Shown: piece by piece, positions 1-7,008 of the stretch
Layout of the letters: the number at the start of each line of letters is the position of its first letter
Position numbering within the stretch: the stretch's first letter is position 1
Source: Methylococcaceae bacterium UBA662
GTDB lineage: Bacteria > Pseudomonadota > Gammaproteobacteria > Methylococcales > Methylomonadaceae
Reading direction: 5' to 3'
Length of the DNA stretch: 15,392 nucleotides
Assembly (NCBI GenBank): GCA_002299425.1
Contig: DBNW01000032.1
Coordinates: forward strand, 1-15,392
The notes under the pieces: model-generated
Database searches by the model: none
The model's input: the letters and a program-made list of their open reading frames with translations, nothing else
Told to the model about the DNA's origin: nothing
Program-made: the position numbers and the translations under genes

Positions 1-1
1 T

Positions 2-85
2 CCGGCTTTTATTGACCATTACATATCCGGGCAGCACCGTGGCGTGGCGGAATATCCGCATCAAGACGGTGTAACCATGCAGTGA
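2..85 (+). CDS. C-terminal end of an unidentified protein (cut by window edge)
   Basis: An open frame enters from the left edge and ends at TGA 83-85. It gives 27 residues, including the stretch HYISGQHRGVAEYPHQDG. The frame has no internal stop, and residue use is plausible for a soluble protein tail. It runs towards the insertion-sequence remnants on the opposite strand. The fragment is too short for me to assign a family, and an open frame of this length can occur by chance. It may itself be part of decayed mobile DNA. Confidence 0.3.
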   Translation, partial: PAFIDHYISGQHRGVAEYPHQDGVTMQ

Positions 86-109
86 GAGGAACCCTCACCG
101 CCTTCTATA

Positions 110-232
110 GCTAATCCGACATAAAAAGATGTCCTGTAACGGCCTCAATGCAGAGGCCGTCAATGGAACATCGGGATTGCTTGCGGATGGATTTAAGCTG
201 TGCCCATTTGTGTTCGATGGTAATGGTAAAAA
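110..232 (-). pseudogene. Probable IS630-type transposase C-terminal remnant
   Basis: On the minus strand the frame downstream of the IS1 remnant reads TITIEHKWAQLKSIRKQSRC and continues with SIDGLC before a stop. The order IEHKWAQ-K-IRK followed by a C-S-I-D-type segment resembles the C-terminal catalytic Glu region (PIEHxWAxxK) of IS630/Tc1-type transposases, here without the usual upstream YSPDLNP. No start and no N-terminal catalytic domain are present, so at most a short tail survives. It abuts the end of the IS1-type remnant, which suggests two elements decayed side by side or one inserted into the other. The assignment rests on one short motif. Confidence 0.4.
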
Positions 233-660
233 TCAAAGTGCTAGGTTCAACACTATTTTCGGATAAACATCAGACTTTGAGAAAGGTAAGGTTTTACGGA
301 TATAGCGTGCTAACCACTGGCGAAGCGTGTTGTTCCACCGTTCGACAGGATTGGTTTGCCCAGAGTCTTTGCCAACGCTACGATGGGTTTCTTTCGGGAA
401 CACTTTTTTAAGCCCCCCAAAAATCGCTATAACTGTGGGATTTTTTATAGCCTTCAGGAAGGGCACGCCAAAGCGATTAGCAACTTTTCTCACTGCGGTC
501 GCCGATGACATAGGCGACGACTTGCCGGGTCCGGCGGCAAAGCACCATCCATGGCCCGCGTTTTTTGAAACGGCGTTTGACAAAAAACCACACCTCATCC
601 CGCTCCAACACCTCACGGCGTAACATCAGTCAGCAAGCCTGCCAGACCCACTGTAGGGAA
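233..660 (-). pseudogene. IS1-family transposase (InsB-type) remnant, frameshifted
   Basis: Conceptual translation of the minus strand matches the IS1 InsB catalytic region in two frames. From about 620 down to 490 it reads ERDEVWFFV, then CRRTRQVVAYVIGDRSEKSC. A TAA stop interrupts the frame at about 480, and it resumes as SLWRALPEGYKKSHSYSDFW. Near 408-415 a single base is missing (GCTTAAAAAAG), and the next frame continues KVFPKETHRSVGKDSGQT, then VERWNNTLRQWLARYIRKTL and PFSKSD. These are hallmark IS1 segments. With one nonsense codon and one frameshift it cannot make an active transposase unless programmed shifting or read-through is invoked. Upstream InsA-like sequence is not clearly present, and I could not define terminal inverted repeats or a target duplication. 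Confidence 0.85.
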
Positions 661-690
661 TTTTTCATAGGTTTGTCATGTTTCTGCGTT
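651..690 (+). promoter_or_regulatory. Candidate PHO box array (PhoB sites) upstream of phoX
   Basis: Four 7-bp units lie exactly 11 bp apart: CTGTAGG (651-657), TTTTCAT (662-668), TTGTCAT (673-679) and CTGCGTT (684-690). The PhoB consensus is two direct CTGTCAT units separated by 4 bp. The third unit matches 6 of 7 positions and the second 5 of 7; the outer two match only 4 of 7 each. The position, about 105-145 bp before the phoX start, suits phosphate-starvation control. I could not pick a convincing -10 element. The core pair is the part I would defend. Confidence 0.45.
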
Positions 691-715
691 ACCGTGCAGG
701 CCGCCCGTTAAAAGT

Positions 716-753
716 GTTGCGGCACACACGGGATGAAAAAAAATTGCCGCAAC
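716..753 (+). repeat. Perfect 9-bp inverted repeat in the phoX leader
   Basis: GTTGCGGCA (716-724) and its exact reverse complement TGCCGCAAC (745-753) are separated by 20 bases that include an A8 run. In RNA this would form a GC-containing hairpin ending about 28 bases before the ribosome binding site of phoX. There is no U-tract after it, so it does not look like a simple terminator. It could be a regulator-binding palindrome, an mRNA-stabilising hairpin or a relic of an insertion-sequence end. Confidence 0.5.
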
Positions 754-793
754 GTGAGGTCTTTACTTAAAAAAATAATTGGAGCGATCAACA

Positions 794-3091
794 ATGAAAG
801 GTACGCAACATCCTAAAAACGACTTGACCCTGAACACTTCAGGCAACGAGTCCATCCTTGATGTCATTGAAAGTACAGATTTAAGCCGCCGCCGTTTCAT
901 GCAAACCACCGTCAGCGCCTCCGTGCTGTCCGCTATTGGTGGCGTTAGCATGAGCGGCATCGTCAACAGTGTGGAAGCCGCGCCTTTGACAGCGCGCAAC
1001 AGTTTTGGCGGTATCGGCTTTGACAGTGTCCCCGTGAGCCTAGCCCCGGTTGCCGATAGAGTAACCGTACCCACTGGCTACAAAGTAGAACTGCTGCATG
1101 CCTGGGGCGACCCGTTAAACCGCACTGCCCCAGCGTGGGCTGAAGACGCCAGCCAAGGTGCTGACGCCCAAGCCAATCAAGTGGGCATGCACCACGACGG
1201 CATGCATTTTTTCCCCATGCCATTGCTGGGTTTTGGTGTTTCCAGCACCGAAGGCCTGCTGTGTGTCAACCATGAATACACCCACGAAGAAATCCTGCAC
1301 GGGTCTGAAGGCCTAACCGGTGGTGCCGGTGTCACCTTGGCTAAAGTTCGCAAGTCACAAGCAGCCCACGGCGTGTCTGTGGCCCATGTACAGAAAACCG
1401 GTAATACTTGGCGGCTTTTAAGAACCCAGTATGGCCGTCGCATCACCGTTAACACGCCCATGCGTGTAGCAGGCCCTGCCGCTGGTCACGCCTTGATGAA
1501 GTCAAAACGGTTTGACATGGCCAGTGCCACCGAAATTGGCTTAAACGATGGCTTGACCGCTTTCGGTACCCTGAACAACTGCGCTCATGGTTTTACCCCT
1601 TGGGGCACTTACCTAACCTGTGAAGAAAATTGGAACGGATATTTTGGTGCCCCCACCAACGGCGAGCAAATGGGCGCCGAGTTCGCTGCACAAAAAGCCG
1701 ATTTGATCAAAGGCTTTAGGCGTTACGGTGTCACGCCTACCGGTTTTGGCTACCGTTGGCACCAAGTTGACCCGCGTTTTAACGCCGACAACAATCCGCT
1801 GGAACCCAATCTGTTTGGCTGGGTGGTGGAAATTGACCCGTTTGATTCCAGAAGCGTCCCCGTTAAACGCACGGCGTTGGGCCGTTTTAAGCATGAAAGC
1901 GCTCAAGTAGCCGTCAGCCGGGGTAACCGTGTTGCTTTTTACATGGGCGATGACGAACGTAACGAATACATCTATAAATTTGTTTGTGCTAATCCGTTCG
2001 TGCCGAACAGTGCCTCAGCAAACCGTGACCTGCTTGATGAAGGTACGTTGTATGTGGCCGTTTTCGACAGCACCCCGGGTACTGCCGCTAACCGTTTCCG
2101 TGGCCGGTGGTTGGCGTTGAAGCCCGACACCCTGAGCGTTATCGACAAAGCACCTGGCGTCAAAGCCCGCTTGCGTGACCTGCCGGATTTTGCCGGCGCG
2201 GACGATGCCGAGGTACAGGCACTCATCTTAATCAAAACCCGCCAAGCCGCCGATGCCTTAGGCGCTACCATGATGGACAGGCCGGAATGGACGGCATTGC
2301 GTACCTATTTCAACGAAGACACCGGTGCAGCCGGTCACCAGACTTATAACAGCCGCCGGCCGTTGGAAGTGTATTGCACTTTAACCAACAACAGCCGCCG
2401 TGGTAACACCCCGGCTTCCGTCAACAACCCAGACGGTTCCACTTCAGCCGCTTCTGCTAACCCGCCGGTAGACCTAGCCAACCCGCGCCCTGACAACGAT
2501 TACGGTCACATCATCCGCTGGCGTGAAGACGGCAATGTGGTGACGGCCGAAGCCTTTGAATGGGATGTCTTCGTACTGTGCGGCGACACCAGAACCAGCA
2601 AAACGCTGAGCGGCACCTACACACCGAACGATTTGTCCGGCGTAGGCTACCGTGGCAATATCGTCGACGCCCCAGATGGCAGCTCTGATTTGGGTGCGCC
2701 CGATGGCTTGTGGTTCGATCAATTTGGCCGCATGTGGGTACAAACCGACCAAGTCGGTGACGGTTCTGGAGACTGGATTAACATTGGCGGCAACGTCATG
2801 GCGTGTGCGGATCCTAACACCAAAGAAATTCGCCGCTTTATGACCAGTCCACCGCGCTGTGAAGTGACGGGTGTAACCAACACACCCGATGGCAGGACTA
2901 TGTTTGTCGGTATTCAGCACCCGGGTGAAGATGCTCTTGCCAGCAACCCCTCTCAATTTAGCAACTGGCCGCAATCCCAGTTCGCCAAAAACAGTGCCGG
3001 CATTGACCTGCCTAACACCACGGGCGTGTCCCGCCCGCGTTCAGCCGTGGTGGTCATCACCCGTGAAGACGGCGGCATCATAGGCGCATAA
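794..3091 (+). CDS. phoX: PhoX-type alkaline phosphatase, Tat-exported
   Basis: This gene encodes a 765-residue PhoX/DUF839-family phosphatase, which releases phosphate from phosphomonoesters outside the cytoplasm using calcium and iron cofactors. I chose ATG 794 over the in-frame TTG 779 because GGAG (781-784) sits 9 bases before it. Residues 31-36 (S-R-R-R-F-M) form a twin-arginine motif, followed by a mild hydrophobic stretch and a likely cleavage site after the alanines near 62-63, so the protein should leave folded through Tat. Family hallmarks include CVNHEYTHEE, NNCAHGFTPWGTYLTCEENW, GDDERNEYIYKF, PDGLWFDQFGRMWVQTD and the C-terminal PDGRTMFVGIQHPGE. The length is somewhat above 700 residues, usual for the large PhoX type. 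The gene stands alone between insertion-sequence debris and a hairpin, and lies upstream of the tat genes that would export its product. Confidence 0.93.
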   Translation: MKGTQHPKNDLTLNTSGNESILDVIESTDLSRRRFMQTTVSASVLSAIGGVSMSGIVNSVEAAPLTARNSFGGIGFDSVPVSLAPVADRVTVPTGYKVELLHAWGDPLNRTAPAWAEDASQGADAQANQVGMHHDGMHFFPMPLLGFGVSSTEGLLCVNHEYTHEEILHGSEGLTGGAGVTLAKVRKSQAAHGVSVAHVQKTGNTWRLLRTQYGRRITVNTPMRVAGPAAGHALMKSKRFDMASATEIGLNDGLTAFGTLNNCAHGFTPWGTYLTCEENWNGYFGAPTNGEQMGAEFAAQKADLIKGFRRYGVTPTGFGYRWHQVDPRFNADNNPLEPNLFGWVVEIDPFDSRSVPVKRTALGRFKHESAQVAVSRGNRVAFYMGDDERNEYIYKFVCANPFVPNSASANRDLLDEGTLYVAVFDSTPGTAANRFRGRWLALKPDTLSVIDKAPGVKARLRDLPDFAGADDAEVQALILIKTRQAADALGATMMDRPEWTALRTYFNEDTGAAGHQTYNSRRPLEVYCTLTNNSRRGNTPASVNNPDGSTSAASANPPVDLANPRPDNDYGHIIRWREDGNVVTAEAFEWDVFVLCGDTRTSKTLSGTYTPNDLSGVGYRGNIVDAPDGSSDLGAPDGLWFDQFGRMWVQTDQVGDGSGDWINIGGNVMACADPNTKEIRRFMTSPPRCEVTGVTNTPDGRTMFVGIQHPGEDALASNPSQFSNWPQSQFAKNSAGIDLPNTTGVSRPRSAVVVITREDGGIIGA

Positions 3092-3114
3092 ACTTTCTCG
3101 GCGCTTTGTCAACG

Positions 3115-3146
3115 AGGGGTGGGTCGTGTAACAATAACCCACCCCT
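3115..3146 (+). terminator. Strong hairpin after phoX, probable terminator
   Basis: AGGGGTGGGT (3115-3124) pairs perfectly with ACCCACCCCT (3137-3146) around a 12-base loop, 24 bases after the phoX stop. The following TTACTACGCTGTTTA is only weakly T-rich, so termination may be imperfect, or the hairpin may mainly protect the phoX mRNA 3' end. It separates phoX from hisE, suggesting that they are separate transcription units. Confidence 0.6.
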
Positions 3147-3299
3147 TACTACGCTGTTTATTAGGTCAGCCGACTGAGTGATCCCAGTTAAAATCAGGTG
3201 CATCGGTTTGGTTTTAAGGTTAACCGGGGTCGCTTTTGATGTAACATTGGCGTAAAACATCACTACAACGGCCAGCCTGCGCCTAAAGGTAATCATGCT

Positions 3300-3617
3300 A
3301 TGGATAACACGCTGACACAACTTGCTCGGGTCTTGGAAGACCGTAAGCTGCAACCTGCGGAAAAATCTTATGTTGCCAGCCTGTACGACAAAGGTTTAGA
3401 TGCCATCTTGAAAAAAATTGGCGAGGAAGCGACCGAAACAGTGATTGCCGCAAAAAACGGCGACAACAGTCAAATTGTTTACGAAACTGCCGATTTGTGG
3501 TTCCACTGCTTGGTTCTGCTGGCGCACCAGGGCTTGCATCCCGATGATGTTTTGCACGAATTGCAACGGCGCTTCGGCTTATCTGGTTTGGATGAGAAAG
3601 CCCGTCGTACCGAATAA
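3300..3617 (+). CDS. hisE: Phosphoribosyl-ATP pyrophosphatase
   Basis: This 105-residue cytoplasmic enzyme hydrolyses phosphoribosyl-ATP to phosphoribosyl-AMP and pyrophosphate, the second step of histidine synthesis. It is a MazG-like all-alpha protein. The metal-binding segments are visible as KKIGEEATETVIAAKNGD (about residues 38-55) and YETADLWFHCLVLL (about 61-74). The length and the N-terminal pattern LxxVLExRKxxxxxxSYVASLY are typical of stand-alone HisE. AAAGG at 3285-3289 lies 10 bases before ATG 3300. In many proteobacteria hisE follows hisI and precedes tatA. Here tatA follows after 36 bases, but phoX occupies the upstream side and no hisI is seen in the window. Confidence 0.95.
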   Translation: MDNTLTQLARVLEDRKLQPAEKSYVASLYDKGLDAILKKIGEEATETVIAAKNGDNSQIVYETADLWFHCLVLLAHQGLHPDDVLHELQRRFGLSGLDEKARRTE

Positions 3618-3653
3618 CACAAAAACTATCAACGAATAATAAGAGGTATTGTC

Positions 3654-3881
3654 ATGGGGATTAGCGTTACACAGTTATTGATTTTATTAGTTATTATCAT
3701 CATCGTTTTTGGCACTAAACGCTTACGCAACGTAGGCACCGACTTAGGCGATGCCATCAAAAACTTCCGTACAGCGGTGAAAGTGGGCGACGAGGAAAAA
3801 AAACCTGAAAACAACAGCGGCGATCAATCTGGTAGCGGCTTAGCCGAGAAACAAACCGGAAAATCCGACACCCAAGCGTAA
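3654..3881 (+). CDS. tatA: Sec-independent translocase subunit TatA
   Basis: This 75-residue subunit forms the oligomeric channel component of the twin-arginine translocase in the inner membrane. One N-terminal membrane helix (about residues 6-20, LLILLVIIIIVFG) is followed by the conserved FGTKRLRNVGTDLGDAIKNF hinge and amphipathic helix. The tail is charged and low in complexity, rich in Glu, Lys, Asn, Ser and Gln. AGAGG (3642-3646) precedes the ATG by 7 bases. It sits in the order hisE-tatA-tatB-tatC, and only 5 bases separate its stop from tatB. The lack of a TatB-like Glu-Pro after the helix and the short length favour TatA over TatB. Confidence 0.95.
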   Translation: MGISVTQLLILLVIIIIVFGTKRLRNVGTDLGDAIKNFRTAVKVGDEEKKPENNSGDQSGSGLAEKQTGKSDTQA

Positions 3882-3886
3882 GCCCT

Positions 3887-4216
3887 ATGTTTGAAATAGG
3901 CTTTTCAGAATTGCTGATGTTAGGGTTGGTCAGCCTGTTGGTGATAGGCCCTGAACGGCTGCCCCAACTGGCTCGTATTGCTGGTTTTTGGGTGGGCAAG
4001 CTGCAACGAACGGTAGCGGATGTCAAAGCTGAAATTCGCCAAGAATTGCAGGTAGAGGAAATGCGCCAGATGTTGGAAAATCAGGCCAACCTGGATGAAT
4101 ACCGGCAGGCCGTCGTTGATATTAACGAATCGGTCGCAGACATCAAGTCCTCTTTGCAAGATACGCTGGAGCCTTCAAAACCAAATCCGACAGACGCTCC
4201 GCATGAAACCAAATAG
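3887..4216 (+). CDS. tatB: Sec-independent translocase subunit TatB
   Basis: This 109-residue TatB pairs with TatC to form the receptor that recognises twin-arginine signal peptides. Its start, MFEIGFSELLMLGLVSLLVIGPERLP, is split here by function: the FEIGFSEL segment opens the single membrane helix, and the GPERLP hinge distinguishes TatB from TatA. Residues about 25-75 form the amphipathic and then charged helical region, followed by a Pro/Thr-rich end. It is shorter than E. coli TatB (171 residues) but within the range seen in other gammaproteobacteria. Its 3' end overlaps the start of tatC by 14 bases, which implies translational coupling. Confidence 0.95.
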   Translation: MFEIGFSELLMLGLVSLLVIGPERLPQLARIAGFWVGKLQRTVADVKAEIRQELQVEEMRQMLENQANLDEYRQAVVDINESVADIKSSLQDTLEPSKPNPTDAPHETK

Positions 4217-4979
4217 CACCCATGACCCTAAAGAGCAACCGTTTCTCAGCCATTTAGTGGAACTGCGAAACCGTCTGCTGTGGATGGTATTGTCTGTTTT
4301 GGTTGTGTTTGCAGGCTTAGCTCCTTTCGCCAATGAAATTTACAGCCTGCTGGCGGGGCCATTGTTGAAACACATGCCAGCCCACAGCACCATGATTGCC
4401 ATCGACGTGGCATCGCCGTTTTTTGCCCCCTTTAAATTAGCCTTGGTAACAGCAGCGTTTTTAGCGGTGCCGGTCATTTTGTACCAGCTTTGGGCCTTTG
4501 TCGCGCCTGGATTGTACCGGCATGAACGCCGCCTGGTGTTCCCGTTGCTAATAGCCAGCAGTTTTTTGTTTTACTTAGGGGTGGCTTTTGCCTATTTTGT
4601 GGTGTTCCCGTTGGTATTTGGCTTTCTGACCGCAGCGGCACCCGCCGGCGTGGCGGTGATGACTGACATTAACAAGTACCTGGATTTTGTGCTGACCTTG
4701 TTTTTTGCGTTTGGGGTTTGTTTTCAGGTGCCGGTGTTTACCATTGTTTTGGTCTGGACCGGTTTGGTGACGCCCCAGAACTTGGCCGAGCAACGTCCCT
4801 ATGTGATTGTCGGTGCCTTTACCATTGGCATGTTATTGACCCCTCCCGATGCCATTTCTCAAACCTTGCTGGCCGTGCCCATGTGGTTGCTGTTTGAAGT
4901 GGGTCTGCTGTTTTCACATTTTTTTGTGCGCCATAAACACCAAGAAGACGGTGGCTTGCCCACTAAAAATCAAAATTGA
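4203..4979 (+). CDS. tatC: Sec-independent translocase subunit TatC
   Basis: This 258-residue, six-helix inner-membrane protein is the core receptor for twin-arginine signal peptides. I chose ATG 4203 because the family begins near here: the conserved cytoplasmic segment FLSHLVELRNRLL falls at residues 14-26. An upstream in-frame ATG at 4095 would add 36 residues made from tatB sequence read in another frame. Other conserved points are SPFFAPFK (about 71-78) and QLWAFVAPGLYRHERR (95-110). E108 in the latter corresponds to the signal-contacting Glu of E. coli TatC (E103). The C-terminal tail after the last helix is short and hydrophilic. No strong ribosome binding site lies just upstream, so translation probably depends on coupling to tatB. 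Confidence 0.95.
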   Translation: MKPNSTHDPKEQPFLSHLVELRNRLLWMVLSVLVVFAGLAPFANEIYSLLAGPLLKHMPAHSTMIAIDVASPFFAPFKLALVTAAFLAVPVILYQLWAFVAPGLYRHERRLVFPLLIASSFLFYLGVAFAYFVVFPLVFGFLTAAAPAGVAVMTDINKYLDFVLTLFFAFGVCFQVPVFTIVLVWTGLVTPQNLAEQRPYVIVGAFTIGMLLTPPDAISQTLLAVPMWLLFEVGLLFSHFFVRHKHQEDGGLPTKNQN

Positions 4980-5026
4980 CACTGTGCCCATTTTATTTAA
5001 CTGCCGGGTCTGCGGTCGTTAAAACC

Positions 5027-5069
5027 GGCTTTAAAACAGCTTTAAAACAGCTTTAAAACAGCTTTTTTG
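5027..5069 (+). repeat. 11-bp tandem repeats between convergent genes
   Basis: Three consecutive 11-bp units occupy 5027-5059: GGCTTTAAAAC, AGCTTTAAAAC and AGCTTTAAAAC. A partial fourth unit, AGCTTTTTTG, follows (5060-5069). The block lies between the tatC stop (4979) and the comM stop (5085), genes that converge here. The T6 run could help end tatC transcription, but the only stems I can draw are A-U and weak. The 11-bp period is close to one DNA helical turn. Confidence 0.75.
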
Positions 5070-5084
5070 TGGGCATGGGTCGGA

Positions 5085-6602
5085 TTAGGGTTTTACTTGC
5101 CTATCTAAGCGGCGATAACCAATGGCTTCGCTCAAATGTGGGGTCTGTATTTGGGGGGAATCGGCGAGGTCAGCTACAGTACGGGCAAGCTTGAGAATAC
5201 GGTGGTAGGCGCGGTTGGATAAACCGAACCGGGTCATGGCGTGTTCTAAGAGCGCATGACTGGATTCGCTCAAGGTGCAGATCAGCTTGATTTCCTTAGC
5301 AGACAACGCGGCATTGGCTTTGCCGCTACGAGCGAAGGCCATGCTGCGGGCAGCGATGACCCGTTGGCGAATGGTGCTGCTGCTGTCTTCGCCGTCCGGG
5401 GAGCCGTGGCGGAGAATGTGATGGGCGACCCGGGGCACGTCTAGGTGCATGTCGATACGATCCAGCAACGGTCCGGATATTTTTGCCCGGTATCGGTTGA
5501 CTTGCTCTGACGTGCAATGACAGCGGCTTGAAGCATCGCCGAGGTAGCCGCAAGGACAGGGGTTCATGGCGGCAATCAGTTGGAAGCGGGCAGGAAAGTC
5601 GGCCTGGCGGCTGGCACGGGAAATGGTGATACGGCCGGTTTCCAGCGGCTCGCGCAGCACTTCCAATACTTTACGGTCGAACTCAGGCAGCTCATCCAAA
5701 AATAAAGTGCCGTTATGAGCCAAGGAAATTTCCCCCGGCTTAGGGTTGCTGCCACCACCGACTAAGGCGGCGGCCGAGGCGGTGTGGTGCGGGGCGCGGA
5801 ACGGCGGCCTTAGCCAGTTGACTAAATCCGGGCCGTGGTCGCTGATAGACGCGATGGCGGCGGTTTCTTGCGCCTGCTGTTCCGTTAAAGGGGGCAGGAT
5901 ACCGGCTATGCGCGCCGCCATCATAGATTTTCCGGTACCCGGCGGCCCTAGCATCAGCACGTTGTGGGCACCGGCTGCGGCGATTTCCAGTGCCCGCTTG
6001 ACCTGGAATTGACCGTGCACATCGGCAAAATCCAAGTCAGTCGCAGCAGGGGGCGTTGCTTGTGGGCAGGAAGGTTCAAAGACAATAGGTGTTTGGCCGC
6101 TAAGGTGGGCGCAAACTTCCAACAGGTGTTCCGCCGCTAGAATTTCGATACCCTTTATCAAGGCAGCTTCCGCCATGTTTTCCTTGGCGATAACGAGTTT
6201 GCGGCCTAAATTTTTGGTTTGGATGGCGATGGGCAGGATGCCGCTAATAGGTCGCAGCCGCCCACCTAATGACAGTTCTCCGGCGTATTCGTACTGATCT
6301 AGCTGGGCGTTGGGGATTTGTCCGGAGGCGGCAAGAATGCCTAGAGCAATGGCTAAGTCAAATCGACCGCCCTCTTTGGGCAAATCGGCGGGGGCTAAGT
6401 TTACCGTGATGCGTTGCGCGGGGAAGGCAAAGTGCGAGTTTAAAATAGCCCCGCGTACCCGGTCTTTGCTTTCTTTGACGGCGGTCTCTGGCAAACCCAC
6501 AATGGATAACGAAGGCAGGCCATTGCAAATATGAACCTCAACCGCCACCAACGGGGCATGAATACCAGACCGCCCCCGGCTGTAGAGAATGGCTAAGGCC
6601 AC
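5085..6602 (-). CDS. comM: ComM/YifB-family AAA+ ATPase (Mg-chelatase-like)
   Basis: This 505-residue YifB/ComM ATPase belongs to a family whose Vibrio member is a branch-migration helicase promoting integration of DNA during natural transformation. The N-terminal domain starts with the family pattern LAILYSRGRSGIHAPLVAVE and shows PAxLPKEGGRFDLAIALGIL (about residues 71-90). Walker A is GPPGTGKS (219-226) and Walker B lies in GTLFLDELPEF (298-308). Four cysteines at 349, 351, 361 and 363 (PCPCGY and RCHC) mark the family's zinc-ribbon-like insert, followed by GPLLDRIDMHLDVP. The C-terminal Mg_chelatase_C domain has SNRAYHRILKLARTVADL. The start is GTG at 6602-6600, 8 bases after AGGGGG, and it matches the family N-terminus. 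It ends the minus-strand run that begins with the GH17-like gene. Confidence 0.93.
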   Translation of the reverse strand: MALAILYSRGRSGIHAPLVAVEVHICNGLPSLSIVGLPETAVKESKDRVRGAILNSHFAFPAQRITVNLAPADLPKEGGRFDLAIALGILAASGQIPNAQLDQYEYAGELSLGGRLRPISGILPIAIQTKNLGRKLVIAKENMAEAALIKGIEILAAEHLLEVCAHLSGQTPIVFEPSCPQATPPAATDLDFADVHGQFQVKRALEIAAAGAHNVLMLGPPGTGKSMMAARIAGILPPLTEQQAQETAAIASISDHGPDLVNWLRPPFRAPHHTASAAALVGGGSNPKPGEISLAHNGTLFLDELPEFDRKVLEVLREPLETGRITISRASRQADFPARFQLIAAMNPCPCGYLGDASSRCHCTSEQVNRYRAKISGPLLDRIDMHLDVPRVAHHILRHGSPDGEDSSSTIRQRVIAARSMAFARSGKANAALSAKEIKLICTLSESSHALLEHAMTRFGLSNRAYHRILKLARTVADLADSPQIQTPHLSEAIGYRRLDRQVKP

Positions 6603-6604
6603 GG

Positions 6605-6629
6605 CCAGAACCCCCTAGACAGGGTCCGG
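6605..6629 (-). promoter_or_regulatory. comM ribosome binding site within an imperfect hairpin
   Basis: On the minus strand CCGGACCC (6629-6622) can pair imperfectly with GGGTTCTGG (6613-6605). The AGGGGG Shine-Dalgarno at 6616-6611 lies at the loop and descending stem, 8 bases before the GTG start. Pairing could lower comM translation. The pairing needs one bulge and a G-U pair, so it may be incidental. Confidence 0.25.
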
Positions 6630-6689
6630 TTGGATCGGCGTGTTTTTCGCTTAACCGCAGGCATCGGCGCAAAGGGCGGCAAACATAGA

Positions 6690-6983
6690 TTATGTCGGTT
6701 CCTCGTGCAGCGGCACCGGCTCTATCTGCTCTTCCTTAGGCAGCAGTTGCTGTTCTAGGTCGGCGACCCGTTTTTCCAGATCCTCTAACTTGGAGCGGGT
6801 TTTTGCCAGCACCATTTTTTGTACGTCGAATTCTTCGCGGGTTACTAAATCCAGCTTTCCTAGAGCAGTTTGCAACATGGCGTGGATATGTTTTTCCACC
6901 TCTTCTTTGAAGCTGCTGAGGCCGGGTGGCAATGCACTGGCTAGGCGGCTGGAAAGTTCGTCCAAGGTTTTAGGGTCAAACAT
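6690..6983 (-). CDS. ubiK: Ubiquinone biosynthesis accessory factor UbiK (YqiC/BMFP family)
   Basis: This small protein has 97 residues. E. coli UbiK assists aerobic ubiquinone synthesis together with UbiJ and has membrane-fusogenic properties. The N-terminal half contains the BMFP pattern MFDPKTLDELSSRL, then SFKEEVEKHIHAMLQTALGK and LDLVTREEFDVQ. The second half is a coiled coil (AKTRSKLEDLEKRVADLEQQ), with an acidic, Pro-containing tail. I chose ATG 6983 because GGAGGT (6993-6988) lies just before it and the family begins at MFDP. An in-frame start at 7037 would add 18 atypical residues and overlap the upstream regulator gene. It lies between the MarR-type gene and comM, in the same direction. 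Confidence 0.88.
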   Translation of the reverse strand: MFDPKTLDELSSRLASALPPGLSSFKEEVEKHIHAMLQTALGKLDLVTREEFDVQKMVLAKTRSKLEDLEKRVADLEQQLLPKEEQIEPVPLHEEPT

Positions 6984-7008
6984 CGGTACCTCCGGTTTTT
7001 TGTCAGGG

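Noticed and set aside
2474..2974. 166-codon minus-strand open frame inside phoX
   Set aside because: It is a shadow of the high-GC phoX coding sequence, with no start signal and no recognisable domain.
4095..4202. Upstream in-frame ATG that would extend TatC by 36 residues
   Set aside because: The added residues are tatB sequence in another frame and do not resemble a TatC N-terminus.
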